Positions 36,710 to 45,436 are shown, numbered from the stretch's first letter. The stretch is 64,000 nucleotides of DNA from Rariloculus sp965263005 (GCF_965263005.1 NZ_OZ253579.1:2170001-2234000); one strand, 5' to 3'. A program made the numbers and translations. The notes: generated by a model not told the origin, from the letters alone.

Positions 36710-38029
36710 TCACTCGAAACCGAGATCGAGCGAGTCGTCGGGCCGAACCATGTCCTGCTCGAAATTCTCTTCCCATATCCGCGCCCAGGGCCGGTCGAAC
36801 ATGTCCGGGACCCGATATTCAATGACTTGGTCCGGCGCAACCTGAGTCGCAAAACCCTCGACCGGATACAGCCGCCGCGTGCATTCCCGGAACCCGAGCC
36901 GGTCCGCCGTGTCCCAGCCCTCCACGTAAATCCTGTACCAGAGGATGCGCACGGGCTCGACGAGAGCCTCAGGATCATAGATGACCGCTTCCCAATCGAG
37001 CCCCAGCAATGCGCCGTCGTCGCCGTGGACGGGAGTGAATATCTCGATCGTCTCAAGCTCGTAGCTGAACTCCCAACTCGAATGCTGCGTCCAGCCCTGC
37101 ACGTTCGACGTCCAGGTGATCAGCGCGTCGCTGTCCCAGAACCCGATCGTGTCTCCATACCACTCCGGAACGGCTTGCCCGAGCGGGAGTTCCCGGCCGA
37201 TGTGGACGGTGCGCCAGACGTTTGAGTTGCTGACGCCGACGAGCAGGACGATGTCCGGGGTCACGATCATGCGATCGGGAGTCGGGCCCGTCGCCCATTG
37301 CCGCATGAACCCCTCGGGCCAGCAGTGCGACGCGGACCATTGGTGGGCCGCGTTGACACCCTCGTGGTAAAGCTGCCTCGCCATGCGCTGCTGGTAATCC
37401 GGTGTCAGCAGCGACAAAAACGTCGGGGTCTGGTTCGAGCGCATGTAGTTCCAGATGCGTCGCCCGTCGGGAACGTATTCGCGGTACACGCCGTCCCACT
37501 TCGGCATCGTCTCATAAGTGTGCCGGGTCGGTCCGCCACGGGACTGCGCATCGGCCAGGAGCGCTTCGTAATGAGCTTGTGCCGTGTCGAACGGGTAGGG
37601 GCTGACGATGTTTTCGCGCGGCCAATCCGTCCCGCAGTCGCCCCAGCGTGCCGATACCGGCGGATTGCTGCCGATGCGCGGATCGAGCGTACCGGTACCG
37701 GGCCCGCCGCTGCGCATGTCGGCGACCTGTCTGGGGCTGTTGCAGCGCCAGTAGCGCTGGTCGAGCCAGTGCTCGCTGTCCTGGTAGAAATCCTTGCTCG
37801 TGAACAGGTCGACTTCGAGAGGCTCGATCCCAGGAGGCGGCCGTGCATCCCATTCGCGTCCTTCGCCGTAGCTGCGCACGTCGGGACCTGGATGCTCCGA
37901 GGCGAACGGCGCGCCTCTGAGGCCCGGAAATTCCGGCGGTTGGAGCTGCGCGGACGCGAACGGCATCCCGCCCGCAATGACAGCAAGCGCCGCCGCCGCC
38001 GCCTTGAGCGTAGTTCCGCGTCCGGTCAT
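36710..38029 (-). CDS. Secreted protein, distant WEGDTLV-family member
   Basis: 439 residues from the ATG at 38029 with a GGGGGAG site; signal peptide with cleavage near ASAQ. The N-terminal half has its own Trp- and Cys-rich sequence (RYWRCNSPRQ, WGDCGTDWPRENI). The C-terminal half keeps the family order, with a Cys (SHCWPEGFM), a DIVLLVGVSNSNVWRTVHIG strand and then YGDTIGFWDSDALITWTSN where others have GRWEGDTLVVET. Later segments EAVIYDPEALVEPVRI and FRECTRR match the end of the domain. It is cotranscribed with a DUF6152-like gene. Function unknown. Confidence 0.7.
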   Translation of the reverse strand: MTGRGTTLKAAAAALAVIAGGMPFASAQLQPPEFPGLRGAPFASEHPGPDVRSYGEGREWDARPPPGIEPLEVDLFTSKDFYQDSEHWLDQRYWRCNSPRQVADMRSGGPGTGTLDPRIGSNPPVSARWGDCGTDWPRENIVSPYPFDTAQAHYEALLADAQSRGGPTRHTYETMPKWDGVYREYVPDGRRIWNYMRSNQTPTFLSLLTPDYQQRMARQLYHEGVNAAHQWSASHCWPEGFMRQWATGPTPDRMIVTPDIVLLVGVSNSNVWRTVHIGRELPLGQAVPEWYGDTIGFWDSDALITWTSNVQGWTQHSSWEFSYELETIEIFTPVHGDDGALLGLDWEAVIYDPEALVEPVRILWYRIYVEGWDTADRLGFRECTRRLYPVEGFATQVAPDQVIEYRVPDMFDRPWARIWEENFEQDMVRPDDSLDLGFE

Positions 38030-38477
38030 CAATCTCCCCCTCCGTTAGGCCCCGCGGGGCCGGACCCTTTGTCAGCCCGGCGACCTTGGCCGTCAAGCAG
38101 CTCGGTGCGCCGACAAGAAAACGAAGTAGAACCGCTCACGAGTCTTCGGTCAAGGGCGGAGGATATTTTCCGATCCTTGATTAACATGGAGAATATTGTC
38201 CCGGCTGGCTAAAATCCCGGGTTGCATCCGGGCACTCGCAGCTCGCATGCCCGGGCATGGTTTCGCCTCGTGGACTGAGGCTCGTTCGCCCGGTCAGGGT
38301 GAAATGAAGCTCGAGGGAGGCTCGTACGAGCGAGAGTTCGCCATGTTGTTTGCTCTGCTGTCGCAACGACGTGGTGGCCGCGTGCGAGCCGTCCCGCGAT
38401 GGGCCAATCCCCGGTAGTACAATCGATGGCCGTGGAGGCTTGTCTGTAGCCACCGAACACGTGAATCGGATACCGTC
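38030..38477. other. 448-bp divergent intergenic region
   Basis: This separates the secreted-protein gene on the minus strand from the dioxygenase gene on the plus strand. It holds a relatively AT-rich patch around 38160-38200, a perfect 14-bp palindrome CATGCCCGGGCATG at 38246-38259, and TACAAT at 38418-38423 that could be a -10 box for the dioxygenase gene without a clear -35. A 73-codon open frame here looks non-coding. Confidence 0.5.
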
Positions 38478-39488
38478 ATGGCGAAAATCGTATTGGGCCT
38501 GTGGACCACTCACGGCCCGCAACTGAGCACGACTCCCGAGGAATGGATGCTGCGCGTGCCGGGCGACCGGGCCCGAAGCCATTGGTTCAAGGGCAGGCGC
38601 TATCCTTTCGACGAGCTCGTCGACCTCAGGCGGGCCGAGAACCTGGCCGAGCGCTCGACGCTTGAAGCCAGGACGCGCAACCATTCGGCTTGCCAGGCGG
38701 CGATCGCCGAAGTCGCCCGGATCTGGTCCGACGTCAGTCCCGATGTTGCCGTGATCTTCGGCAACGATCAGCGCGAACTTGTGCTGCCTCAGCTCCAGCC
38801 TGCCTACACGGTCTACTACGGCGATACATTCTGGAACGGGCCCATGCCCGAATGGCGGTCCGCGAAGCTGCCGGCCGGCATCCGTGAGGCCGAATGGGCC
38901 AATCGGCCCGAAGTCCGGACCGAGTATCAGGGTATGCCCGAACTGGCCGGGAAGCTGCTCAATCGCGGGCTCGACGAGCGCTGGGACTTCGCGGCGTCGA
39001 ATGAATGGCCGGAATACCCGGACCATCATCATCTCGGAACACCGCACGCGTTTGCCTATGTTCTCAGGCGCGTCATGGAAGACCGGACCATACCGACGTT
39101 GCCGATCATCACAAACACGTTCTTTCCCCCGAATCAGCCGCGTCCGTGGCGATGTTTCGAGCTCGGCAAGCTCGTTCACAGCGTCATAGAGGACTGGGAC
39201 AGCGATCTGCGCGTTGCGGTTGTCGGCTCCGGCGGCATGAGCCACTTCGTGATCAACGAGGAGTTCGATCGCGGGCTCATTGGCGCGATTCAACGCCGCG
39301 ACGAGAACCATCTCAAGGCAATCGATTCCAATCTCATGAAGGACGGCACGTCGGAGCTGCTCAACTGGGTCTCGGCGTCGGGATGCCTGTTTGAAACGGA
39401 CCTGCAAGGCGATCTCATCGACTACGTGCCGTGCTATCGCTCCGAAGCCGGCAGCGGCACGGCGCAAGGCTTCGTTGCCTGGCGGTAG
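38478..39488 (+). CDS. LigB-type extradiol ring-cleavage dioxygenase
   Basis: 336 residues, cytoplasmic. It matches the class III extradiol dioxygenases (LigB family): an early TTHGPQL with His12 where LigB has an iron ligand, a VIFGNDQRE segment, and AVVGSGGMSHFVINEEFD. These enzymes open catechol-type rings next to the hydroxyls with Fe(II). The two convergent genes that follow are the aldolase and hydratase types of the protocatechuate 4,5-cleavage and gallate pathways, so protocatechuate, gallate or a methylated relative is the likely substrate. No small LigA-type subunit is seen. Confidence 0.82.
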   Translation: MAKIVLGLWTTHGPQLSTTPEEWMLRVPGDRARSHWFKGRRYPFDELVDLRRAENLAERSTLEARTRNHSACQAAIAEVARIWSDVSPDVAVIFGNDQRELVLPQLQPAYTVYYGDTFWNGPMPEWRSAKLPAGIREAEWANRPEVRTEYQGMPELAGKLLNRGLDERWDFAASNEWPEYPDHHHLGTPHAFAYVLRRVMEDRTIPTLPIITNTFFPPNQPRPWRCFELGKLVHSVIEDWDSDLRVAVVGSGGMSHFVINEEFDRGLIGAIQRRDENHLKAIDSNLMKDGTSELLNWVSASGCLFETDLQGDLIDYVPCYRSEAGSGTAQGFVAWR

Positions 39489-39587
39489 CGAGCAGCCTTG
39501 CCGGGACGGGGCTGAATCCGGAGTTTTTCGTAGGACGGGACACTGGCAGCAACGCGCGCCGGTCCATCCGCGTGCGCTTGCCGGCCC

Positions 39588-39610
39588 AGCAGCCCGTGCT
39601 AAAAGTCGTC
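39588..39610 (+). repeat. 5' fragment of the dispersed hairpin element
   Basis: CAGCAGCCCGTGCTAAAAGT matches the 5' arm of the element with two changes; no 3' arm follows. It overlaps the stop codon of the RraA-like gene. Confidence 0.5.
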
Positions 39611-40270
39611 GAGCATTTCTTCGTAATCGCGGCCGACGACTTCGGTAATCGGGTCGCCGTTGCGCAGCGCCTTGACCATGAGCCGCTCGCGTTCGGCGAT
39701 TCGCTCCGCCCTCCGCACGACTTCAGCGAGGTGTTCGCGCGGAATGAATACCACTCCGCTCGCATCCGCGAGCGCGATATCGCCCGGCGCGACGACAACG
39801 TCACCGATCGTGACCGGGCAATCGAAATCCTGCTCGTAGACGCGGCCGCGCGCCGTGCGCGCAGTCGCCGAGCGGGCGTAAACGGGAAACCCGAGTTCCC
39901 GAGCTTCGTCGATGTCTCTGGCGGGTCCGTCGATGATGATGCCCTCGACGCCGGCGACCTGCGCACCGACGGACAGCACACCGCCCCAGCCCGCGCACTC
40001 GACGCCCGAGGAGTGCTCGAGCACGATGATGTCGCCTGCGTTTGCGGCCTCGATCGCCGCCGTACCGAGATGCCGGGCGCTGCCGCCGGCGGGTGCGCCG
40101 GGTCCGAGTTTGACCGTGACGACGGGCCCGGCGATTCGTTTCGGCGCGGACAGCGGTGTGAGCCCCGTGACGGCGGGCGGAAGACCGAGTGAATCGAGCG
40201 CGTCCGAGACGGCACAGCTATCGAGTAAGCCGAGTCGGCTGAGCTGCGATGCGCGCTCGTCAGGAGCCAT
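39599..40270 (-). CDS. RraA-like class II aldolase (4-carboxy-4-hydroxy-2-oxoadipate aldolase type)
   Basis: 223 residues. RraA/HMG-aldolase fold marks: CAVSDALDSLG, AGDIIVLEHSSG, GGVLSVGAQVAGVEGIIIDG and ARDIDEARELGFPVYAR with the conserved Arg-Asp pair. LigK/GalC enzymes of this family split 4-carboxy-4-hydroxy-2-oxoadipate into pyruvate and oxaloacetate, the last step of protocatechuate 4,5-cleavage. RraA RNase-E regulators share the fold, but the neighbouring LigJ-like and LigB-like genes favour the aldolase. It is downstream of the LigJ-like gene on the same strand, separated by a repeat copy. Confidence 0.82.
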   Translation of the reverse strand: MAPDERASQLSRLGLLDSCAVSDALDSLGLPPAVTGLTPLSAPKRIAGPVVTVKLGPGAPAGGSARHLGTAAIEAANAGDIIVLEHSSGVECAGWGGVLSVGAQVAGVEGIIIDGPARDIDEARELGFPVYARSATARTARGRVYEQDFDCPVTIGDVVVAPGDIALADASGVVFIPREHLAEVVRRAERIAERERLMVKALRNGDPITEVVGRDYEEMLDDF

Positions 40271-40372
40271 GCCCGAAGCGCTCCTGTCGACGATCGGCTT
40301 GCGATTGCCGGCGGCTCATTCGTCCGGGCCTGCAGCCTGTTGTACCTGGGTGGCGTCTGCGGCCGGCTGCCT

Positions 40373-40568
40373 GGCTGCCCGTAGCAAGGGCCCCGCTGCA
40401 TGGGGCGGAAGACCGCCTCGCCGAAGACGGCTGGTCAACCGGCTATGCATCCCGCCTGAGCTGCACTGCTCGTCGCTCGAATAGATCCGATGTTCTCGCT
40501 TACCGCGGTTTGTCAGGCGGGAGTCTCGCCAGTCTCGGCGCCACGAGGGGGTTTGCCACGAGTTGCTA
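40373..40568 (+). repeat. Dispersed hairpin element, copy 8 (long form, degenerate)
   Basis: About 195 bp, the most diverged full copy. It begins GGCTGCCCGTAGCAAGGG and ends TTTGCCACGAGTTGCTA, and carries the 39-bp internal segment. It fills the gap between the LigJ-like and RraA-like genes. Its terminal CTA provides the TAG stop codon of the LigJ-like gene on the minus strand. Confidence 0.75.
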
Positions 40569-41567
40569 GAGCTTGAACAGTTTGCGTGCATTGTGCTCGA
40601 GGATCTTGCCCTTGTCCTCGTCAGACAGCCACTCGAAACTCTGGATGTGCGGCACGATGTTGTCGAACGTCAGGCCCGTCGCTGGATTCACGGCCGAACC
40701 GACGCCGGGGCATTCCGCGCCGTAGAGCACGTGATCGGTGCCTACTACCTTGATCAGCAGCTCAAGCGCCTCGGGCGTATAAAGAACCGTGTCGTAGTAG
40801 AGCTTGCGCATCCTGTCGCTAAATCGCTCGCCCGTGCCGCGCGCCGATGCCGAATCGAAACGGCCGAGCTGGAACGGAATGGCTCCGCCGCCGTGCGAGA
40901 CGAGGATCTTGAGATCGGGGAAGTCGTCGAGAACCGTGGAATTGACAAGGCCGTAGACCGCGGTCGTTTCCTCGTTGATGAAGTGCAGCGTGTACGGTTC
41001 GCGTTCGGGCTCGCGGGATCCGGTGGCGTGAATGTGCCCGACGGCGTCGAGTTCGCAGAGCTTCTCGTAGAGCGGGTACCAGTACCGGTCTCCGAGCGGC
41101 GGCGCCATCATCCCGCCGTTCTCGTAGGGGTCCGGATTAAGCAAGCATCCCTTGAATCCAAGCTCGTTGACGCAGCGCTCAAGCTCGGGTAGCGATTCCT
41201 CGATCGGGTCGCCGGCCGTCTGCGGCAAGCCGGCCACGGGATAGAACTTGTCCGGCATGAGTACGCAGCTACGGTGAATGATGTCGTTGGTCGCCTCAGT
41301 CCAGTAGTGGACGATCCTGGCCGGCTTTTCCGAGTGCATCATCTGAAACGGCCGCGGCGAAATGCACTGCATGTCGATTCCGCAGGCCCTCATGTGGTCG
41401 AGATGTCCGGTTGGCGCCATTTCCCGGGCATTCCATGCCGCGATGATGTCTTCGTCGCTGACCCTGAGCCCGCCTCGGCCATGCGCTCCGCGATGGGATA
41501 CGAGCCCGGCCTTGTACGCCCAATACGCCTTGGGCGCTGATACGTGTGCATGACAGTCAATAATCAA
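40566..41567 (-). CDS. Amidohydrolase-fold 4-oxalomesaconate hydratase-like protein
   Basis: About 334 residues from a TTG at 41567, preceded by GGGGAG six bases away; this puts the metal motif DCHAH at residues 4-8 as in relatives. Other marks: HLDHMRACGID, GCLLNPDPYENGG, GHIHATG, VSHGGGAIPFQLGRFD and LYGAECPGVGSA. It resembles LigJ/GalB-type hydratases of the amidohydrolase superfamily, which hydrate 4-oxalomesaconate. Decarboxylases of the ACMSD group are the main alternative. With the aldolase and dioxygenase it gives three steps of one aromatic pathway. Confidence 0.82.
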   Translation of the reverse strand: MIIDCHAHVSAPKAYWAYKAGLVSHRGAHGRGGLRVSDEDIIAAWNAREMAPTGHLDHMRACGIDMQCISPRPFQMMHSEKPARIVHYWTEATNDIIHRSCVLMPDKFYPVAGLPQTAGDPIEESLPELERCVNELGFKGCLLNPDPYENGGMMAPPLGDRYWYPLYEKLCELDAVGHIHATGSREPEREPYTLHFINEETTAVYGLVNSTVLDDFPDLKILVSHGGGAIPFQLGRFDSASARGTGERFSDRMRKLYYDTVLYTPEALELLIKVVGTDHVLYGAECPGVGSAVNPATGLTFDNIVPHIQSFEWLSDEDKGKILEHNARKLFKL

Positions 41568-41776
41568 ATGGTTCTCCCCGCGGTGATGGATGGCGCATTC
41601 GTGCTGACACCTAATGCTTGGCGCAATACCCTGAGCTGCAGCGCCGCGAGGCGAGTGCCCGCCGACCGGTGGCCGGGCCATTATAGGGCGGCCTGGCGGT
41701 GCTGCGAAACACGTGGATATACCTTTGCATGCTTTGGCGCGGTAGTATTCGCGATGATGAACCGGGGAGGCAGATA

Positions 41777-42214
41777 GTGAAACACAGTGCATTGAAGTAC
41801 CTTGCGCTCTGCGCGAGCCTGCTGGTCGCCTCGGCCAGCACGCCCGCAACCGCGCATCACGCGTTCGCGGCTCAGTACGATAGCGAAAAGCCGGTCACTC
41901 TGACCGGGGTCGTCGTGAAGATCGATTGGCTTAACCCGCACGCCTATTTCTATATCGACGTCGAGGACGAGACGACGGGAGAGATTGCCACGTGGGCAAG
42001 CGAGTTGACGTCACCGGTCGGGCTCATGAGACGCGGCTGGACGCGCAACTCGATGAAAATCGGTGACATCGTGGTCGTGGACGGCATTTTGGCACGCGAC
42101 GGCAGCGCAATGATGAACGCGCAGTCGGTTGTACTTACGAGCACTGGCCAGAAGCTGTTCACGCGGTCGCCAGGCGAGGAACGGCTCAGCAACGAGAATC
42201 GGAATCAGCGATGA
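41777..42214 (+). CDS. Secreted DUF6152 protein
   Basis: 145 residues from a GTG at 41777 with GGGAGG seven bases upstream. The signal ends at ATA, giving HHAFAAQYDSEK as the mature start, followed by WLNPHAYFYIDVED. Its stop codon overlaps by 4 bases (ATGA) the start of the WEGDTLV gene reading frame that follows, the tightest coupling of the two families seen here. Function unknown. Confidence 0.85.
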   Translation: MKHSALKYLALCASLLVASASTPATAHHAFAAQYDSEKPVTLTGVVVKIDWLNPHAYFYIDVEDETTGEIATWASELTSPVGLMRRGWTRNSMKIGDIVVVDGILARDGSAMMNAQSVVLTSTGQKLFTRSPGEERLSNENRNQR

Positions 42215-43203
42215 CGGTGACGGATCGCGCGAGCCCGCCGACGGTACCGGGCCGGCGCCCTGGCAGCCCGTGGCAAAAGTCCCGCTGCATTCGACCGGCG
42301 ATGCATCCCGGCCGTCTACGTTGCTCGTCGGTCGAATATTCCCGATATGCTCCCTCCTCGCGCCTTGCCGTCCGGGCGCCTCGCCGGTCTCTGTGCAACG
42401 CGGGACTTTCGCCACGGGCTGCTAGTGTACGGCGTGCACGCGCCGCTTGGGCCGGGTCAGGCACCGCGGTCCTGCTGTCGTGGCTGCTCGTGGCGGCCGG
42501 TCCGGCACTTGCGCAGGGGAGTTCGGTGTTGTCGACACCGCGCCTGCCGGACGGGACGCCGAACCTGGGACCGCTCGCCGACGGCAAAGGCTACTGGGAC
42601 GGAGGCTCCGGACCCCAGGTCGGCGGCGCCGCCTACCCGCCGCCCGACGAGATTCCGTTCAGGCCCTGGGCGCGCGCGGTATACGACTACCGCCAGAGCA
42701 CGCTAGCCAAGGACGACCCGCATGCGCGCTGCGCGCCGCCCGGCGGGCCCAGGCAAATGGCCGTGCCGTTCGGTCTGCAGATCGTCCAGGTTCCGTCGAT
42801 CCAACGAATTTACATCCTGTCTGGCGGCTCGATCCGGCCGTGGCGCGAAGTCTACATGGACGGGCGGCCGCATCCGGAAGGCGATTTCCTGAATCCGAGC
42901 TACTTCGGTCACTCGGTCGGCCGGTGGGAAGGCGACACGCTCGTGATCGATACGGTCGGCTTCAACGAGAGATTCTGGATACACCGTGAGGGCTTCCCGC
43001 ATACCGAGGCGCTCCACCTCGTGGAACGCCTCTCACGGCCCGATCTCATGTCGCTGCGCTACGAGATCACAATCGACGACCCGCTCGCTTACCATGAGCC
43101 GTGGTCCACGAGTTGGACCAAGCGGTGGAATCCGAACGAGGAGTTCATCGAGTATTTCTGCAACGACAACAATCTCGACCAGTTCCATTTGGTCGGTCAG
43201 TGA
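42211..43203 (+). CDS. Secreted WEGDTLV-family protein whose 5' end runs through a repeat element
   Basis: 330 residues if the ATG overlapping the previous stop is used. Residues about 18-71 are encoded by repeat copy 9. After it comes a normal signal (RRARAAWAGS, a hydrophobic run, cleavage near ALAQ) and the family core: DPHARCAPPGGPR (first Cys), IYILSGGSIRPWREVYMDGR, HSVGRWEGDTLVIDT, ERLSRP, IDDPLAYHEPW and IEYFCNDNN (second Cys). No ATG, GTG or TTG in frame lies between the repeat and the signal core, so the start must be inside the repeat (ATG at 42301) or at 42211. That is unusual and may impair export. Confidence 0.75.
   Translation: MTVTDRASPPTVPGRRPGSPWQKSRCIRPAMHPGRLRCSSVEYSRYAPSSRLAVRAPRRSLCNAGLSPRAASVRRARAAWAGSGTAVLLSWLLVAAGPALAQGSSVLSTPRLPDGTPNLGPLADGKGYWDGGSGPQVGGAAYPPPDEIPFRPWARAVYDYRQSTLAKDDPHARCAPPGGPRQMAVPFGLQIVQVPSIQRIYILSGGSIRPWREVYMDGRPHPEGDFLNPSYFGHSVGRWEGDTLVIDTVGFNERFWIHREGFPHTEALHLVERLSRPDLMSLRYEITIDDPLAYHEPWSTSWTKRWNPNEEFIEYFCNDNNLDQFHLVGQ
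42262..42424 (+). repeat. Dispersed hairpin element, copy 9 (short form), inside a reading frame
   Basis: About 163 bp. It begins GGCAGCCCGTGGCAAAAG and ends TTTCGCCACGGGCTGCTAG, the CCCGC/GCGGG subtype. It is open in the frame of the WEGDTLV gene at 42211. It lies 47 bases after the DUF6152 stop, as expected for an element at a gene 3' end, but the next gene starts before it. Confidence 0.88.
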
Positions 43204-43272
43204 GCGTGCCGGGCGTGCCGGCGCCCTGTCGAGTGCCCGCCAGGTTGTGGCTGTCCAGCGCCCGCCAGGCCG

Positions 43273-44544
43273 CTAGGGTGTTGCCGGCTGCATCGCCGCG
43301 GGCAGCTTTCCCGCCTCGCGTTGCGCCGGGGAAACCCAGTACCGCGGTGTAATCGGCAGCAGCGTCAACGTCGCAACGGCTGCGACACACCCGTACACGG
43401 CCAGACCCACGCTGAAGTTGCCGTAAGTGTCGGCGAACCAACCGAAGACGGGCGGCCCCACCGCGAAACCGAGGTTGACGCAGACGGCCATGATTCCCAT
43501 CGTCATCCCGATACGCTCCATGCCGAAGAAATGCTTGGTCAGGATCGGCACATCGACGATGAGGCCGCCGTGGGCGATGCCGCGCACGACAATGAAAGCG
43601 AGCAGCGTTGCGAGCCCGGCTACGGGCAGGCCGAGGAAGATCGATATCGCAAGCAGGAAATAGAAAAATGCGATACCGCGGATCGAGAATCGGTCGAAAA
43701 ACCAGCCCGATCCGACCTTCGCGAGCACGCCGATGATGGCTAGCAGGCTACCAGCCCACGAGATCGTTCCGCGCAGATCCATGCCCTTGTCGATGCGCAG
43801 GAAGTTCACGTAGTTCTGCATCAGCGCCTGATCGACAGCGGAAACGAGGAAGATGCCGGTCGCGATCAGCCAGAAAGCGCGCTGGCGGCTGATCGATCGG
43901 AAATGCTGCCAAATCGTCGTGCCGCTCCTGGCGGCGGATGGCGCACTGACGACTTCACGCATACGCTTGCTCGTCGCCATGAATATCAGCCACGCCGGCA
44001 CGGCAACGAGGAACGGGCCCACGCTCAACAGCGCCATGATCTCGCGCCAGTTCATGATCTCGAGCATGGCGGGCCAGACCCACGGCATCACGACGCCGCC
44101 GAAGCTCGTGGCTGTGAGCACGATGCCCATTGCCAGTCCCTGGTTGACGGAGAAAAGCCGCGCGACGATGACTTTCATGGCCGCGACGATCGACGATGCG
44201 GAAAAGCCGAGCATGGCTCCGGCGAGGTAGTAGACGGGGAGATTGGTCGCGAACAGAAACAGCGCCATCGCGGCGCCGCCGGCCGCGGCGCCCACAAGAA
44301 CGGTCCAGCGGCCGCCCACCCTGTCGATGAGGATGCCCATGCCGAGCGCCGCGACCGCGCCGATCAGGAACTTGGCCGTGGACAGCAAATTGACTTCAGT
44401 GTTCGACCAGCCAAACTCTTCCATCGCAGCGCCGTACATGAAGGGCAGCGAGTAGGTCGGCACTCCGAAGGCGAAGAACACAAGCAGAAACGCGACGACC
44501 ATCAAAGGCCAGTTATGTGCGATTTCTTGTTTCGCGGTGCTCAT
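43273..44544 (-). CDS. MFS transporter, monocarboxylate-type
   Basis: 423 residues from the ATG at 44544 (GGGGGAG upstream); an in-frame GTG at 44571 is an alternative. About 12 helices. MFS marks: GMGILIDRVGGRWTV between helices 2 and 3 and the AFGVPTYSLPFMYGAAMEEFGWS helix-1 region typical of the monocarboxylate/oxalate group. Likely imports or exports an organic acid across the inner membrane. It lies downstream of three DUF6152/WEGDTLV genes on the same strand, 50 bases after the last, so it may belong to that operon. Confidence 0.85.
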   Translation of the reverse strand: MSTAKQEIAHNWPLMVVAFLLVFFAFGVPTYSLPFMYGAAMEEFGWSNTEVNLLSTAKFLIGAVAALGMGILIDRVGGRWTVLVGAAAGGAAMALFLFATNLPVYYLAGAMLGFSASSIVAAMKVIVARLFSVNQGLAMGIVLTATSFGGVVMPWVWPAMLEIMNWREIMALLSVGPFLVAVPAWLIFMATSKRMREVVSAPSAARSGTTIWQHFRSISRQRAFWLIATGIFLVSAVDQALMQNYVNFLRIDKGMDLRGTISWAGSLLAIIGVLAKVGSGWFFDRFSIRGIAFFYFLLAISIFLGLPVAGLATLLAFIVVRGIAHGGLIVDVPILTKHFFGMERIGMTMGIMAVCVNLGFAVGPPVFGWFADTYGNFSVGLAVYGCVAAVATLTLLPITPRYWVSPAQREAGKLPAAMQPATP

Positions 44545-44593
44545 GGCAGTCACTCCCCCGGAGTTGGTCACACGCTCCAGTCGATTGTCGCCG

Positions 44594-45436
44594 TTACTCT
44601 CGATCCTCGCTATCGAGCTGCGGACCGACCATGCGCACGGCGTCCAGATTGTTCTCCTGGCACAGGTAGTCGAACGGTTCGTTGCCCGGGACCCATGGGG
44701 CGTACCACCCGCCGGACCAGGTGTCGGTGTAAGCGCCCGGATCGTCGATCGTGATCTCGTAACGCAAGCGGTTGAAATCAGGCCGCGAGATTTGCTCTAT
44801 TGTGCGCAACGCGGTCGTGTGCGGGAATCCGCCGCGCGATATCCAGAACTTGTCGTTGAAGCCGACCGTATCGATGACGAGCGTGTCGCCCTCCCAGCGG
44901 CCGATCGAGTGGCCGTACCAGGATGGTTCGAGATCGGCGGGGTGCTCGGTCCGGTCCATGTGTACGACGCGCCACGAATGCGGCGCGCCGACGACGACGA
45001 AGATGATCTCGTCGCCGAGATCGAGTATTTCGAAACCATAGGGTGTGTGGAACAGCCGCGCGCCGCCGGACGGCTTGCAGCGCGTGTGCGGGTCATCCTT
45101 CGTGAAGGTGGCTTGCCGGTACTCGTAAACTTCGCGCGCCCACGGCTGAAACGGCACATCGTCGGCATCGAGATTCGTCTCGAGGTTGATCGTGCGGTCG
45201 CCGAGCGCGCCTTCCCGGTTGCGGTTGGCCAACGTGCCGGTCGGCGGGCCGCCCCAGTTGCCGATCTCTCCGGGCGGTCCAGTAAAGCTGATGCGCTGGT
45301 CGGGCCAGCGTGGCGCCGGACGGGCGGTCTCCGCATCCGGCTGCTGGGCCGCGCTCCTCACCGCAACCAGAACGAACATCGAGGCCGCTGAGATCAGCGC
45401 GATCGTCGAGAGCCTGCGTTGAGCCTGCCGTGTCAC
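44594..45436 (-). CDS. Secreted WEGDTLV-family protein
   Basis: 280 residues from a GTG at 45436, 16 bases after the DUF6152 stop. Signal peptide ending near SAAQ. Core: VPFQPWAREVYEYRQ, DPHTRCKPSGGAR (first Cys), EIIFVVVGAPHSWRVVHMDR, HSIGRWEGDTLVIDTVGFN, TIDDPGAYTDTW and FDYLCQENNLD (second Cys). It closely resembles the protein at 42211. Function unknown. Order on this strand is WEGDTLV (45926), DUF6152 (45453), this gene, then an MFS transporter. Confidence 0.82.
   Translation of the reverse strand: MTRQAQRRLSTIALISAASMFVLVAVRSAAQQPDAETARPAPRWPDQRISFTGPPGEIGNWGGPPTGTLANRNREGALGDRTINLETNLDADDVPFQPWAREVYEYRQATFTKDDPHTRCKPSGGARLFHTPYGFEILDLGDEIIFVVVGAPHSWRVVHMDRTEHPADLEPSWYGHSIGRWEGDTLVIDTVGFNDKFWISRGGFPHTTALRTIEQISRPDFNRLRYEITIDDPGAYTDTWSGGWYAPWVPGNEPFDYLCQENNLDAVRMVGPQLDSEDRE

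Noticed and set aside
38196..38417. 73-codon open frame before the dioxygenase gene
   Set aside because: No ribosome site, no recognisable domain, and its composition looks non-coding.
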